Shown here: one piece after another, positions 12,038 through 23,099 of the stretch
How positions within the stretch are numbered: position 1 is the first letter of the stretch
Layout of the letters: each line of letters starts with the position of its first letter
DNA from: Gordius sp. MW1
Taxonomy: Eukaryota; Nematomorpha; Gordioida; Gordea; Gordiidae
NCBI GenBank assembly: GCA_964036665.1
Contig: OZ038527.1
Span: 24,079,901 to 24,143,900, forward strand
Length of the DNA: 64,000 nt
Direction of reading: 5' to 3'
Notes under the pieces: model-generated
Databases searched by the model: none
The model's input: only the letters and a program-made list of their open reading frames with translations
What the model was told of the DNA's origin: nothing
Position numbers and translations under genes: made by a program

Positions 12038-13497
12038 AAACTCGGGCCTTCGGCCCTCGTGGGAAGGGAAAGAAGGGAAGGGAAGAGGGGAAGGGAAGGG
12101 GGGACGACTCATCTGTACATCGTATAAATGTATCATATTTGCTATGCAATTTATGGGCGAGAAAGGTGGGAAGGGGCGAGAATGCCTATAAGGGGGTATT
12201 AAATGCCTAAGGATTAATTAATTATTTATACAAATAATCCATTATAGGCAAAATGTAATAAAGGCAAAATTTAATATAGGCAAGGGTTAGGGTTAGATTT
12301 AGTGTTTGCATCTAGTTGCGTATTACATTAGTTTTTATGGCCTTTAGTGATTATGGGTCTAACAAACATTATATTATAAAACAATTTGCAGAATTGTTGG
12401 GAGAAATTTTTCGTTGAATTTGAACAATTTTAAAAAAATCAAAAATTTGGCCAATGGTCATTTTTTCTCCATTGGTCAGTACCAACAGATACTCTATAAG
12501 TCAATGATAGCCAAAAAAACGGAAAAAAAAATTTTGATGCTCACTTTGGCCAATGGTCATTTTTTCCATTGGTCAGCAGCCAGCACACGGTAAAAGTGGA
12601 TATAAATTCATAAGAGTTAAAAAAAGAAAAAAAATTTTCGAATCACATTTTGGCCAATGGTCATTTTATTCCATTAGTCAGCAGCCAGGACACGGTAAAA
12701 GTAGATATAAATTCATAATAGTCAAAAAAAACGAAAAAATTTTTACGAATCACATTTTGGCCAATGGTCATTTTATTCCATTGGTCAGCAGCCAGCGGAC
12801 GGCCAAAAAGTCATAATAGCAATGGTAGGAACAGGAACAATCATAATAGTCAAAAAAAACGAAAAAAATAATTTCGATTCACATTTTTTCCATCGGTCAG
12901 GAGCCAGCGGACAGCCAAAAAGTCATAATAGCAATAGTAGGAACAGTAACAATCATAATAGTCAAAAAAAACGAAAAAATAAACTCGGATTCACATTTTG
13001 GCCAATGGTCATTTTTTCATTGGTCAGCAGCCAGCGGACGGCCAAAAATTCTTATTATCAATGATAGTAACAAGAACAACCATAAGAGTCAAAAAAAACT
13101 CCGGGATTCTAACCCAAAAACTAGTTAAATTGCATAGCAATTAAAAAGTAAACAACTTTTATTTATGTTTATTATATAACTAGTTAAATTGCATAGCATT
13201 AAAAGTAAACAACTTTTATCTATGTTTATTATATAATAGATAATTTAACAAATCTTATACCGAGGGAGATAGAGATGAGGGGTGGGGCACCTCTTATGCA
13301 TTAATTTAAAAAATAATACAGCGAGGGAGATGGAGATGAGGGGTGGGGCACCTCTTTCTCATGCATTAATTTAAAAAATCGAAAACCTAATATACCCAAT
13401 GCAAATAGATAGGGAGGGTAACGGACAAACGGACGGACAATGGACGGACAATGGACGGACAACAAAAAACGAGCCCATAAATTGCATAGCAATTAAT
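12038..13497 (+). mobile_element. Helentron-like element, copy B
   Basis: Begins aaactcgggccttcggccct (hairpin) and ends cataaattgcatagcaatta (second palindrome AATTGC-ATA-GCAATT). Interior: purine-rich tract, conserved block, CCAAT-dyad minisatellite (12440-13090), a short duplicated tail segment (gatagagatgaggggtgggg) and ggac-rich repeats. Its insertion point can be read from unfilled relatives at about 11310 and 50255 (cctataataataataattga): no target duplication is evident, fitting a Helitron-type mechanism. Confidence 0.65.
12440..13090 (+). repeat. CCAAT-dyad minisatellite in copy B
   Basis: About five tandem units of two kinds: one with acacggtaaaagtggatata (about 107 bp) and one with acggccaaaaagtcataata (about 128 bp). 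Each unit carries ccaatgg and ccattgg facing one another about 9 bp apart. Confidence 0.88.
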
Positions 13498-14423
13498 AAT
13501 TGACGTGAAAAATAAGCAAAAAAACTTTGATACTCAATGTTTCAAATCGCAAAAACAGCACATGCCTACATTTATCACACTACAAACGATAGAAACGCAG
13601 TACGTCATGAGGTTGCGTTTGTTTGACATTTTATTAAACGTCAAAACGTATAAAACAAACTCGATCGAAAACTACTGGACCGATTTGGCTCGAACAAATC
13701 TTAAAACATGCTCCGGAGTGTGAGGAATAAAGTGTGAAATTTTGAGCTAAATCGGTCTGGTAGTTTTCCAAAATTGGTGGCGGCATACACACATACATAG
13801 TTCATTTTTATATATTAGACTTTTACTTTAAGAAAAAAAACTAAGAAAAAAGTGCTTATAGCTTTTTCATAAATAGAGTTTAAAAAAATCAAAAATCCTA
13901 GAAATTTCAAAAGTGCCAGGGGTTAGTTATAGCTATGTTCAGGGGATAGATTAACCCTGACGTTTTGACTTCTTAATTGTGTATGCTAACTCAAATGAAT
14001 AAACATATTGTTATATTATAAACTCGGGCCTTCGGCCCTCGTGGGAAGGGGGAGAAGGGAAGGGGAGTAGGGGAAGGGAAGAGGGGAAGGGAAGAGGGGA
14101 AGGGGGAACTCTTCTATACTCCGTATAAACGTAGCATATTTGCTATGCAATTTATGGGCGAGAAAGGTGGGAAGGGGCGAGAATACCTATAGGGGGTATT
14201 AGATGCAAAATAATTAGTTAATTAGTTATAGGCCCTTGTAGGGGAGGACATAGGGTAATTATCAATGTTAACCAATTCAAAAACGAAAAAAAATTTCGAT
14301 TTATTTGGCCAATGGTCATTTTTTTATTGGTCAGTAGCCAGCGGACGGTCAAAAATTCATATTATCATTGGTATTAACATGAACAAATATTAATTTAATT
14401 TAAAAAAATTAAAAAAAAAATTT

Positions 14424-14494
14424 GTCCCCTCACTGACTTGAACCCCACACCTCCAGTTCACAAGCCGGCGCTATAACCACTATACCATGCTGGC
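14424..14494 (-). tRNA. tRNA-like segment (pseudo-tRNA) inside copy C
   Basis: On the minus strand it has a tRNA-like 5' end (gccagc), an A-box-like tggtatagtggttata and a B-box-like gggttcaagtc. A 7-nt anticodon-like loop would read GTG, but the anticodon and acceptor stems do not pair well. It is probably a tRNA-derived SINE fragment captured by the element rather than a working tRNA. Sister copies are at 17502-17572 and 45669-45739. Confidence 0.55.
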
Positions 14495-15219
14495 TTTAAA
14501 ATAGTAGAAGTTATTATGTTATTTATATAGATGATGAAATAATAAAGTTGTGTTTTATGTTTAGAAAATCAATATATTTCGTCGGTCAGTAGCCAGCGGA
14601 CGGTCAAAAAGTCATATTATCAATGGTATTAACAAAAACAAAATATTAATTTAATGTAAAAAAAAAATTAAAAAAAAGTTTTTTTTTAGTTTTAAAAAAG
14701 GGCTAAATTCTTAAACTACCAGCCCGATTGCTCGAAACTTTACCCGTAGGTGCCCAGGGCGGCCGGGGGTAAAATAACCTTTTCAGATTCCTAAAATACC
14801 TTTTCACTTTAAAAATATCGGACATTTCCCTGCCACACGTGCGGTGTAATATCTATGACACGTAGAAAAATTTTACTAATTATATAAACTTACGCGCGCC
14901 ATCTAATAAAGTACAATTCGTGTCTGAGTTTAATAGTAGATTCACTTTAATTAGAAATAACGGGCTATGCTTATACCTTTGAAGGAGGTTTCGAATTTTG
15001 TGTTAGTTTCTATCGATATATTTTATCGTAAATTAGAATCTAATACCTATATTATTTTTTTAAATATTACTTTTTAGGTTTTCTATGAAATCACAATCTA
15101 ATTAAATGAAATATATTAACCCAATAAAAAAATATATATGCATTTATAAGGTTAAAAATATATATTACATAGTTGGCTGTCTGTTAGACCATCTATAATA
15201 AATTTTTAGGTTATATATA

Positions 15220-16330
15220 AAATTTGGCCAATGGTCATTTTTTTCATTGGTAAGCAGCCAGGACACGGTAAAAGTGGATATAAATTCATAAGTCAAAAAA
15301 AACGAAAAAAAAAAATTTCGAATCACATTTTGGCCAATGGTCATTTTTTCCATCGGTCAGGAGCCAGCGGACGGCCAAAAAGTCATAATAGCAATGGTAG
15401 TAACAGGAACAATCATAATAGTCAAAAAAAACGAAAAAATAAACTCGGATTCACATTTTGGCCAATGGTCATTTTTTTCCATTGGTCAGCAGCCAGCACA
15501 CGGTAAAAGTGGATATAAATTCACAAGAGTAAAAAAAACGAAAAAAAAATTTTCGAATCACATTTTGGCCAATGGTCATTTTTTTCCATTGGTCAGCAGC
15601 CAGGACACAATAAAAGTGGATATAAATTCATAATAGTCAAAAAAAACGAAATAAAAGTTTTCGAATCACATTTTGGCCAATGGTCATTTTATTCCATTGG
15701 TCAGCAGCCAGCGGACGGCCAAAAAGTCATAATAGCAATGGTAGGAACAGGAACAATCATAATAGTCAAAAAAAACGAAAAAAATAATTTCGATTCACAT
15801 TTTGGCCAATGGTCATTTTTTCCATCGGTCAGGAGCCAGCGGACGGCCAAAAAGTCATAATAGCAATGGTAGTAACAGGAACAATCATAATAGTCAAAAA
15901 AAACGAAAAAATAAACTCGGATGCACATTTTGGCCAATGGTCATTTTTTTCATTGGTCAGCAGCCAACGGACGGCCAAAAAGTCTTATTATCAATGATAG
16001 TAACAAGAACAATCATAAAAGTCAAAAAAAACTCCGGGATTCTAACCCAAAAACTAGTTAAATTGCATAGCAATTAAAAGTAAACAACTTTTATTTATGT
16101 TTATTATATAACATTGGTCAGCAGCCAGCGGACGGCCAAAAAGTCATAATAGCAATGGTAGAAACAGGAACAATTATAGTAGTCAAAAAAAACGAAAAAA
16201 ATGATTTCGATTCACATTTTGGCCAATGGTCATTTTTTTCATTGGTCAGCAGCCAGCGGACGGCCAAAAATTCTTATTATCAATGATAGTAACAAGAACA
16301 ATCATAAGAGTCAAAAAAAACTCCGGGATT
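15220..16330 (+). repeat. CCAAT-dyad minisatellite in copy C
   Basis: Mixed 128-bp and 107-bp units; successive tggccaatgg motifs start at 15331, 15459 and 15566. Long in-frame open stretches on both strands result from the unit length and near-identity of units, not from protein selection. Confidence 0.9.
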
Positions 16331-17501
16331 CCAACCCCAAAACTAGTTAAATTGCATAGCAATTAAAAAGTAAACAACTTTTATTTATGTTTATTTATAA
16401 CTAGTTAAATTGCATAGCATTAAAAGTAAACAACTTTTATATTTATTATATAACCAAAACTAGTTAAATTGCATAGCAATTAAAAGTAAACAACTTTTAT
16501 TTATGTTAATTATATAACTAGTTAAATTGCATAGCACAACTTTTATCTATGTTTATTATATAATAGATAATTTAACAAATCTTATATATAACACACCGAG
16601 GGAGATAGAGATGAGGGGTGGGGCACCTCTTATGCATAGCAATTAAAAATAACACAGCGAGGGAGATAGAGATGAGGGGTGGGGCACCTCTTTCTCATCC
16701 ATTAATTTAAAAAAGCGATAACCTAATATACCCAATGCAAATAGATAGGGTAACGGACGACGGACGACGGACGACGGACGACGGACGGACACCAAAAAAC
16801 GATCCCATAAATTGCATAGCAATTAAAAAAACATAAAAAAGTTAAATGTAATATGATTGTATTTTATATGATAAAAATAAAAAAGGTCAAGATGATAATC
16901 TGACTCAAGTATACTTAAAAGACTGATTCTGCAATTTAAAATAAGTTCTAGTCGTTTTTTAAATTTTGTCATTTATAAGGCCCAATGAAAAATGGCTAGA
17001 ACTAGCCCCTCTCCGACTAGCCCCGACCCCTATTTTTATGAACAATTAATAATTCAACATGTTATAATGCGAATAAAAATTTAATCATTAGGCGGTTTTT
17101 ATATAAAAAAAACTCGGGCCTTCGGCCCTCGTGGGAAGGGGGAGAAGGGAAGGGGAGTAGGGGAAGGGAAGAGGGGAAGGGGGAACTCTTCTATACTCCG
17201 TATAAACGTAGCATATTTGCTATGCAATTTATGGGCGAGAAAGGTGGGAAGGGGCGAGAATGCCTATAGGGGGTATTAGATGCAAAATAATTAGTTAATT
17301 AGTTATAGGCCCTTGTAGGGGAGGACATAGGGTAATTATCAATGTTAACCAATTCAAAAACGAAAAAAAATTTCGATTTATTTGGCCAATGGTCATTTTT
17401 TTATTGGTCAGTAGCCAGCGGACGGTCAAAAATTCATATTATCATTGGTATTAACATGAACAAATATTAATTTAATTTAAAAAAATTAAAAAAAAAAATT
17501 T

Positions 17502-17572
17502 GTCCCCTCCCTGACTTGAACCCCACACCTCTAGTTCACAAGCCTGCGCTATAACCAGTATACCATGCTGGC
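17502..17572 (-). tRNA. tRNA-like segment inside copy D
   Basis: Same tRNA-like sequence as 14424-14494 with a few substitutions, including the B-box region. Likely nonfunctional. Confidence 0.5.
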
Positions 17573-18289
17573 TTTAAAATAGTAGAAGTTATTATGTTAT
17601 TTATATAGATGATGAAATTAATATGACTTTTTGACCGTCCGCTGGCTACTGACCGACGAAATATATTGATTTTCTAAACATAAAACACAACTATTAACAA
17701 AAACAAAATATTAATTTAATGTAAAAAAAAAATTAAAAAAAAAGTTTTTTTTAGTTTTAAAAAAGGGCTAAATTCTTAAACTACCAGCCCGATTCGCTCG
17801 AAACTTTACCCGTAGGTGCCCAGGGCGGCCGGGGGTAAAATAACCTTTTCAGATTCCTAAAATACCTTTTCATTTTAAAAATATCGGACATTTCCTTGCC
17901 ACACGCGGTGTAATATCTATGACACGTAGAAAAATTTTACTAATTATATAAACTTACGCGCGCCATCTAATAAAGTACAATTCGTGTTTGAGTTTAATAG
18001 TAGATTCAATTTAATTAGAAATAACGGGCTATGCTTATACCTTTGAAGGAGGTTTCGAATTTTGTGTTAGTTTCTATCGATATATTTTATCGTAAATTAG
18101 AATCTAATACCTATATTATTTTTTTAAATATTACTTTTTAGGTTTTCTATGAAATCACAATCTAATTAAATGAAATATATTAACCCAATAAAAAAATATA
18201 TATGCATTTATAAGGTTAAAAATATATATTACATAGTTGGCTGTCTGTTAGACCATCTATAATAAATTTTTAGGTTATATATAAAATTT

Positions 18290-19290
18290 GGCCAATGGTC
18301 ATTTTTTTTCATTGGTAAGCAGCCAGGACACGGTAAAAGTGGTTATAAATTCATAAGTCAAAAAAAAACGAAAAAAAAAATTTTCGAATCACATTTTGGC
18401 CAATGGTCATTTTTTCCATCGGTCAGGAGCCAGCGGACGGCCAAAAAGTCATAATAGCAATGGTAGTAACAGGAACAATCATAATAGTCAAAAAAAACGA
18501 AAAAATAAACTCGGATTCACATTTTGGCCAATGGTCATTTTTTTCCATTGGTCAGCAGCCAGCACACGGTAAAAGTGGATATAAATTCACAAGAGTAAAA
18601 AAAACGAAAAAAAAATTTTCGAATCACATTTTGGCCAATGGTCATTTTTTTCCATTGGTCAGCAGCCAGCGGACGGCCAAAAAGTCATAATAGCAATGGT
18701 AGGAACAGGAACAATCATAATAGTCAAAAAAAACGAAAAAAATAATTTCGATTCACATTTTGGCCAATGGTCATTTTTTTCCATCGGTCAGGAGCCAGCG
18801 GACGGCCAAAAAGTCATAATAGCAATGGTAGTAACAGGAACAATCATAATAGTCAAAAAAAAAACGAAAAAATAAACTCGGATTCACATTTTGGCCAATG
18901 GTCATTTTTTTCATTGGTCAGCAGCCAACGGACGGCCAAAAAGTCTTATTATCAATGATAGTAACAAGAACAATCATAAAAGTCAAAAAAAACTCCGGGA
19001 TTCTAACCCAAAAACTAGTTAAATTGCATAGCAATTAAAAGTAAACAACTTTTATTTATGTTTATTATATAACATTGGTCAGCAGCCAGCGGACGGCCAA
19101 AAAGTCATAATAGCAATGGTAGAAACAGGAACAATCATAATAGTCAAAAAAAACGAAAAAAATCATTTCGATTCACATTTTGGCCAATGGTCATTTTTTT
19201 CATTGGTCAGCAGCCAGCGGACGGCCAAAAATTCTTATTATCAATGATAGTAACAAGAACAATCATAAGAGTCAAAAAAAACTCCGGGAT
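18290..19290 (+). repeat. CCAAT-dyad minisatellite in copy D
   Basis: Tandem units as in copy C, again mixing the acacggtaaaagtgg and acggccaaaaagtc types, with ccaatgg/ccattgg facing pairs in every unit. Confidence 0.9.
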
Positions 19291-19800
19291 TCCAACCCCA
19301 AAACTAGTTAAATTGCATAGCAATTAAAAAGTAAACAACTTTTATTTATGTTTATTTATAACTAGTTAAATTGCATAGCATTAAAAGTAAACAACTTTTA
19401 TCTATATTTATTATATAACCAAAACTAGTTAAATTGCATAGCAATTAAAAGTAAACAACTTTTATTTATGTTTATTATATAACTAGTTAAATTGCATAGC
19501 AATTAAAAGTAAACAACTTTTATTTATGTTTATTATATAATAGATAATTTAACAAATCTTATATATAACACACCGAGAGAGATAGAGATGAGGGGTGGGG
19601 CACCTCTTATGCATTAATTCAAAAAATAACACAGCGAGGGAGATAGAGATGAGGGGTGGGGCACCTCTTTCTCATCCATTAAGTTAAAAAAAGCGATAAC
19701 CTAATATACCCAATGCAAATAGATAGGGAGGGTAACGGACGACGGACGACGGACGACGGACGGACACCAAAAAACGATCCCATAAATTGCATAGCAATTA

Positions 19801-21170
19801 AAAATATCCCTTTATAAGATAAAACTTAAATTAGTCTAAAATATAAAGCCAAAAAAATTTTATGAGCAAAATACAAAATTTTGTCAAGGCTAGTAATAGC
19901 CCCGAAAAATTGTTTTTCTTCTCTAACAATTTTAAATTTTATTTCTCCTAAACAAAATTTTTTTTACTTATACCTTATGAAAACATACACTATGGTTTAA
20001 ATTTTAATTATTTATCATTATTATTTTTCAAAATAATTTAACCCCGGGCTACGACTAGCCCCGCTCTCCCCTACACAAACTTTTTAAAGATTTAGCGGGA
20101 CCCGACATCTCATTGACAATATAAAGATATTAATTAATTCATAAAGAAAATATTTCTATGAAAAGTGCAAACTAAAAATAAATTTGAAGTATAGAAAATT
20201 AAATTTTATTGTTCTAGCAAACTAACACATTTGTATCAAATTCACTGTGTTTATCAACTTTAAATAGACTGAGAAAACTATAAGTTCGCTTATAGTTGAC
20301 TTAGTTGCACAATTGAGAAAATTGAGACCCGTTATAACCCTGACTAAAGCTTCAAAGTAGACATGTTTAAGGCAACGTTTAAGTCCATTGATATTACCAT
20401 CATTAATTATAGCCCATAGTGTTTATTGCATGTTCACTACAGCGTTATAAACCATAAAGTGCGAGTGATCAACTAATTGTACATATTAATACGTTATAAA
20501 AACAACAATAAAAGTAGCATTATATAGGATTAAGAACATGAGGTTTTAAACTTTAAATTAAAGTGCACGTATATAGAAATTTGTGACAAAAATCATTATA
20601 ATCAAATTTATATTCCAAATAATTACCTTCCAATCCTAACTAACTTTGCCATTAAATAGTTATTTATCGAATACAATATAGGTTCGTGTATTTATTTTAT
20701 ATTGCACAATTATAGAAATTATAGTAAATTTGAATGCACCTGCCAACCCAGCTTGTAATGCGAAAAGTAATGCATGTGACAAATATGTATTCACACAATG
20801 TCTTATTAAGGTTTAAATTTATAATTACCGCATCATGCAGGATGGGTAACTGTGAAATTCAATTAGTAATATTTACTATTCTATCAGAACTCATTCTAAG
20901 CCTAAACTTTTGTAAAATTTAATAATGATATGGATATAAATATGTGATAAATATATTATACAATTATTCACATACCCTAAAAGTCAACCATACTTATGTA
21001 ATGATTGCCAAATTTTAAATTGTTTGCAAAAATATAAAATTTACAGCACTTAGGAATTTTTTTATCAAATATATTCCATTATATATTGATTTACACTTAA
21101 TACCTTAAATATAATTCATGCAAATCAAAAGACACAATAATTTACTAAAATCTAACAATCAATAAAAAGT
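19801..21170. other. AT-rich interior of the hAT-like unit, no gene
   Basis: Between copy D and the right TCTCG-rich end. Around 20045-20090, gactagccccgctctcccct mirrors ggggagaccggggactaaga at 10738, which may be the ends of another nested element. No convincing coding sequence on either strand. Confidence 0.45.
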
Positions 21171-21322
21171 CGAATCTCGCCGAAAAATCTCGTATCGTCT
21201 CGTCTCGACATCAAAATTCTCGTCTCGATCTCGACTCCATTTTTCAAATTCTCGTCTCGTCTCGTCTCAGTTTTTCGAGACAAGACGAGACCGAAATTTT
21301 TCTCGGTTTTTCCGCATCACTA

Positions 21323-21645
21323 TGCGTATGAGTCTACAAAATACATCCTGTAATTTATAAGAAGGGCCTTTCCCCGGTTCAGGACAAACGAGTTCTCTGC
21401 GACGTTATGACGGGCAAGCCAAAACCAATTGTACCCTGGCAACGTTGCGAATAATATTCGACCATTTTCATGGTAGTTCCCATCCTAGCATTCGCGTAAA
21501 ATGACTTCGAAATTTAGATGTGTGGCCTTCTATGATACAAGACATCAAGAAATGGGCCAAATGTTGTTTAAATTGCCAGCGAAATAAAGTTTACAAACAC
21601 ACTGTAATGACGCCCGGTACTTTCGCAGAACCTAACGCACGACTT
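21323..21645 (+). mobile_element. Ty3/gypsy fossil, integrase N-terminal part
   Basis: Integrase zinc-binding HHCC region visible: HHFHG, HPSIR, then VWPSMIQDIKKWAKCCLNCQ. It continues the gypsy element cut at 10509. Broken. It is ended at 21646 by a reverse-oriented Helentron-like fragment. Confidence 0.82.
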
Positions 21646-22090
21646 TTAATTGCTATGCAATTTATGGGCTGGCCTTTTGTTGTCCGTCCGTCCAACGTTC
21701 TTAATTGCTGGTTACCCGGAGAGGCTGGCTCCTGACCAATGAAAAAATGACCATTGGCCAAATAAATCGAATTTTTTTCGTTTTTGAATTGGTATATTAG
21801 GTTAACATTGATAATTACCCTATGCCCTTCCGTAGAAGGGCCTATGCCTCTACATATATAGGTCCCTGTACCCCTACAAAAGCCTATGCCTCTATTCATG
21901 TGGGTTCGAATCCCGGCGAGGGCAAATTCTTAATTGCTAGTTCGAATCCCGGAGAGGGCAAAATTTTTATTTATTTTTAAATTAAATTAATATATTGTTC
22001 TTATTAATACCATTGATAATGTGACTTTTTGGCCGCCCGCTGGCTACTGACTGACCAATAAAAAAATGACCATTGGCCAAAGTATAAATC
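21646..22090 (-). mobile_element. Helentron-like fragment, reverse orientation
   Basis: Starts with the AATTGC palindrome end (aattgctatgcaatttatgg), followed by ccgtccgtcc, then one CCAAT dyad region (ccaatg...ccattggcca) and the block gataattaccctatgc. Two short ttcgaatcccgg B-box-like words (21905, 21941) suggest additional tRNA-derived scraps. Confidence 0.6.
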
Positions 22091-22094
22091 AAAA

Positions 22095-22861
22095 TTTACT
22101 CGAGTTCATTGTAGCCAGATACCTTGTTTTTTGCAAAACTTGTTATGAATCATATAATATAGTAGAAACAAGTTAAACATTAATAAAAATAATATATAAT
22201 GAACTCGAGTTCATTGTAGCCAGGTACCTTGTTTTTCGCAAAAACTTGTTATGCATCATATAATTTAGTAGAAACAAATTAAACATTAATGAAGATAATA
22301 TATAATGAACTCGAGTTCATTGTAGCCAGGTACCTTGTTTTTCGCAAAACTTGTTATGCATCATATAATTTAGTAGAAACAAATTAAACATTAATGAAGA
22401 TAATATATAATGAACTCGAGTTCATTGTAGCCAGGTACCTTGTTTTTCGCAATACTTGTTATAAATCATATAATTTAGTTAAAACAAATTAAACATTAAT
22501 AAAAATAATATATAATGAACTCGAGTTCATTGTAGCTAGGTACCTTGTTTTTCGCAAAACTTGTTATGAATCATATAATTTAGTAGAAACAAATTAAACA
22601 TTAATAAAGATAATATATAATGAACTCGGGTTCACTGTAGCCAGGTACCTTGTTTTTCGCAAAACTTGTAATGAATCATAAAATTTAGTAGAAACAAATT
22701 AAACATTAATAAAAATAATATTTAATGAACTCGAGTTCATTGTAGCTAGGTACCTTGTTGTTCGCAAACTTGTTTTATGAATCATATGATTTAGGAGAAA
22801 TAATAAATTAAACATTAATAAAGATAATATATAATGAACTCGGGTTCATTGTAGCCAGGTA
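22095..22861 (+). repeat. 105-bp satellite, about 7-8 units
   Basis: Unit starts at 22099, 22204, 22310, 22415, 22520, 22625, 22730 and 22829. Each unit has a perfect 12-bp palindrome gaactcgagttc (gaactcggg in two), then attgtagccaggtaccttg and an AT-rich tail. The last unit is cut off by a MITE at 22862. Confidence 0.95.
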
Positions 22862-23020
22862 CATGGGCGTATCCAGGTTTTGGATTAGGGGGGGGGTCGA
22901 AACGTTTAAAACTTCAAATAGAGGAAGGCAATACATAATTTTTTTTTAATTTTTAAGGATTTTTGCATAAAAATTTTTTTTTTCGTCATTTGGGGGGGGG
23001 GGCCCCTCCCTACGCCCATG
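22862..23020. mobile_element. hAT-type MITE, CATGGGCGTAGCC family
   Basis: TIRs catgggcgta / tacgcccatg enclose a G-rich then AT-rich then C-rich body. It sits at the end of the 105-bp satellite. Target duplication is not clear for this copy. Confidence 0.8.
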
Positions 23021-23099
23021 TCTACAGTTGCATCTATTGATTGAGTTTGCGTTTGTCAGAGATAAGGAGGAGTGGCACATCTGTACTTAGACAGCTTAG

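Larger units (their letters stand above)
10843..13824 (+). mobile_element. Interspersed repeat family Z, copy 1 (split by insertion)
   Basis: Starts tactagctgaacccggcaaa (a GGCAAA...TTTTGCC hairpin) and ends catttttatatattagac. Copies at 42953-43266 and 50038-50967 show the same 5' start, the core (ctactggaccgatttggctc, aattggtggcggcata) and the same 3' end. Here it is lengthened by a ~290-bp internal duplication and by Helentron-like copy B. Unclassified, noncoding. Confidence 0.65.
14021..16826 (+). mobile_element. Helentron-like element, copy C
   Basis: Longest version, with the same termini as copy B. Order: hairpin end, purine tract, block with a tRNA-like segment, unique-looking ~600 bp (14640-15220), minisatellite (15220-16330), duplicated tail units, ggac repeats, AATTGC palindrome end. 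It is near-identical to copy D immediately downstream, so one arose recently from the other. No protein gene. Confidence 0.7.
17111..19800 (+). mobile_element. Helentron-like element, copy D
   Basis: Same architecture and nearly the same sequence as copy C, including the 600-bp central block (17740-18290) and minisatellite (18290-19290). A short inverted patch around 17620-17700 is the main structural difference. The high identity implies recent activity or tandem duplication of a 3.1-kb unit. Confidence 0.7.
10509..21322. mobile_element. ~10.8-kb hAT-like unit with TCTCG-rich ends, host to nested elements
   Basis: Left end TAGTGTTGCG and right end CGCATCACTA form ~10-bp inverted repeats (9/10). 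Both ends carry dense tctcgtctcg arrays (10515-10620 and 21180-21300) in inverted orientation. The flanks TGCGTATC and TGCGTATG agree at 7 of 8 positions, and gypsy sequence stops at one side and resumes at the other. An 8-bp target duplication suggests hAT. No transposase was seen; much of the interior is other repeats (Helentron-like copies at 12038, 14021 and 17111). Confidence 0.65.

Noticed and set aside
20570-20720. Short minus-strand open stretch with a GTAATT donor
   Set aside because: No acceptor in a usable position and no family likeness.
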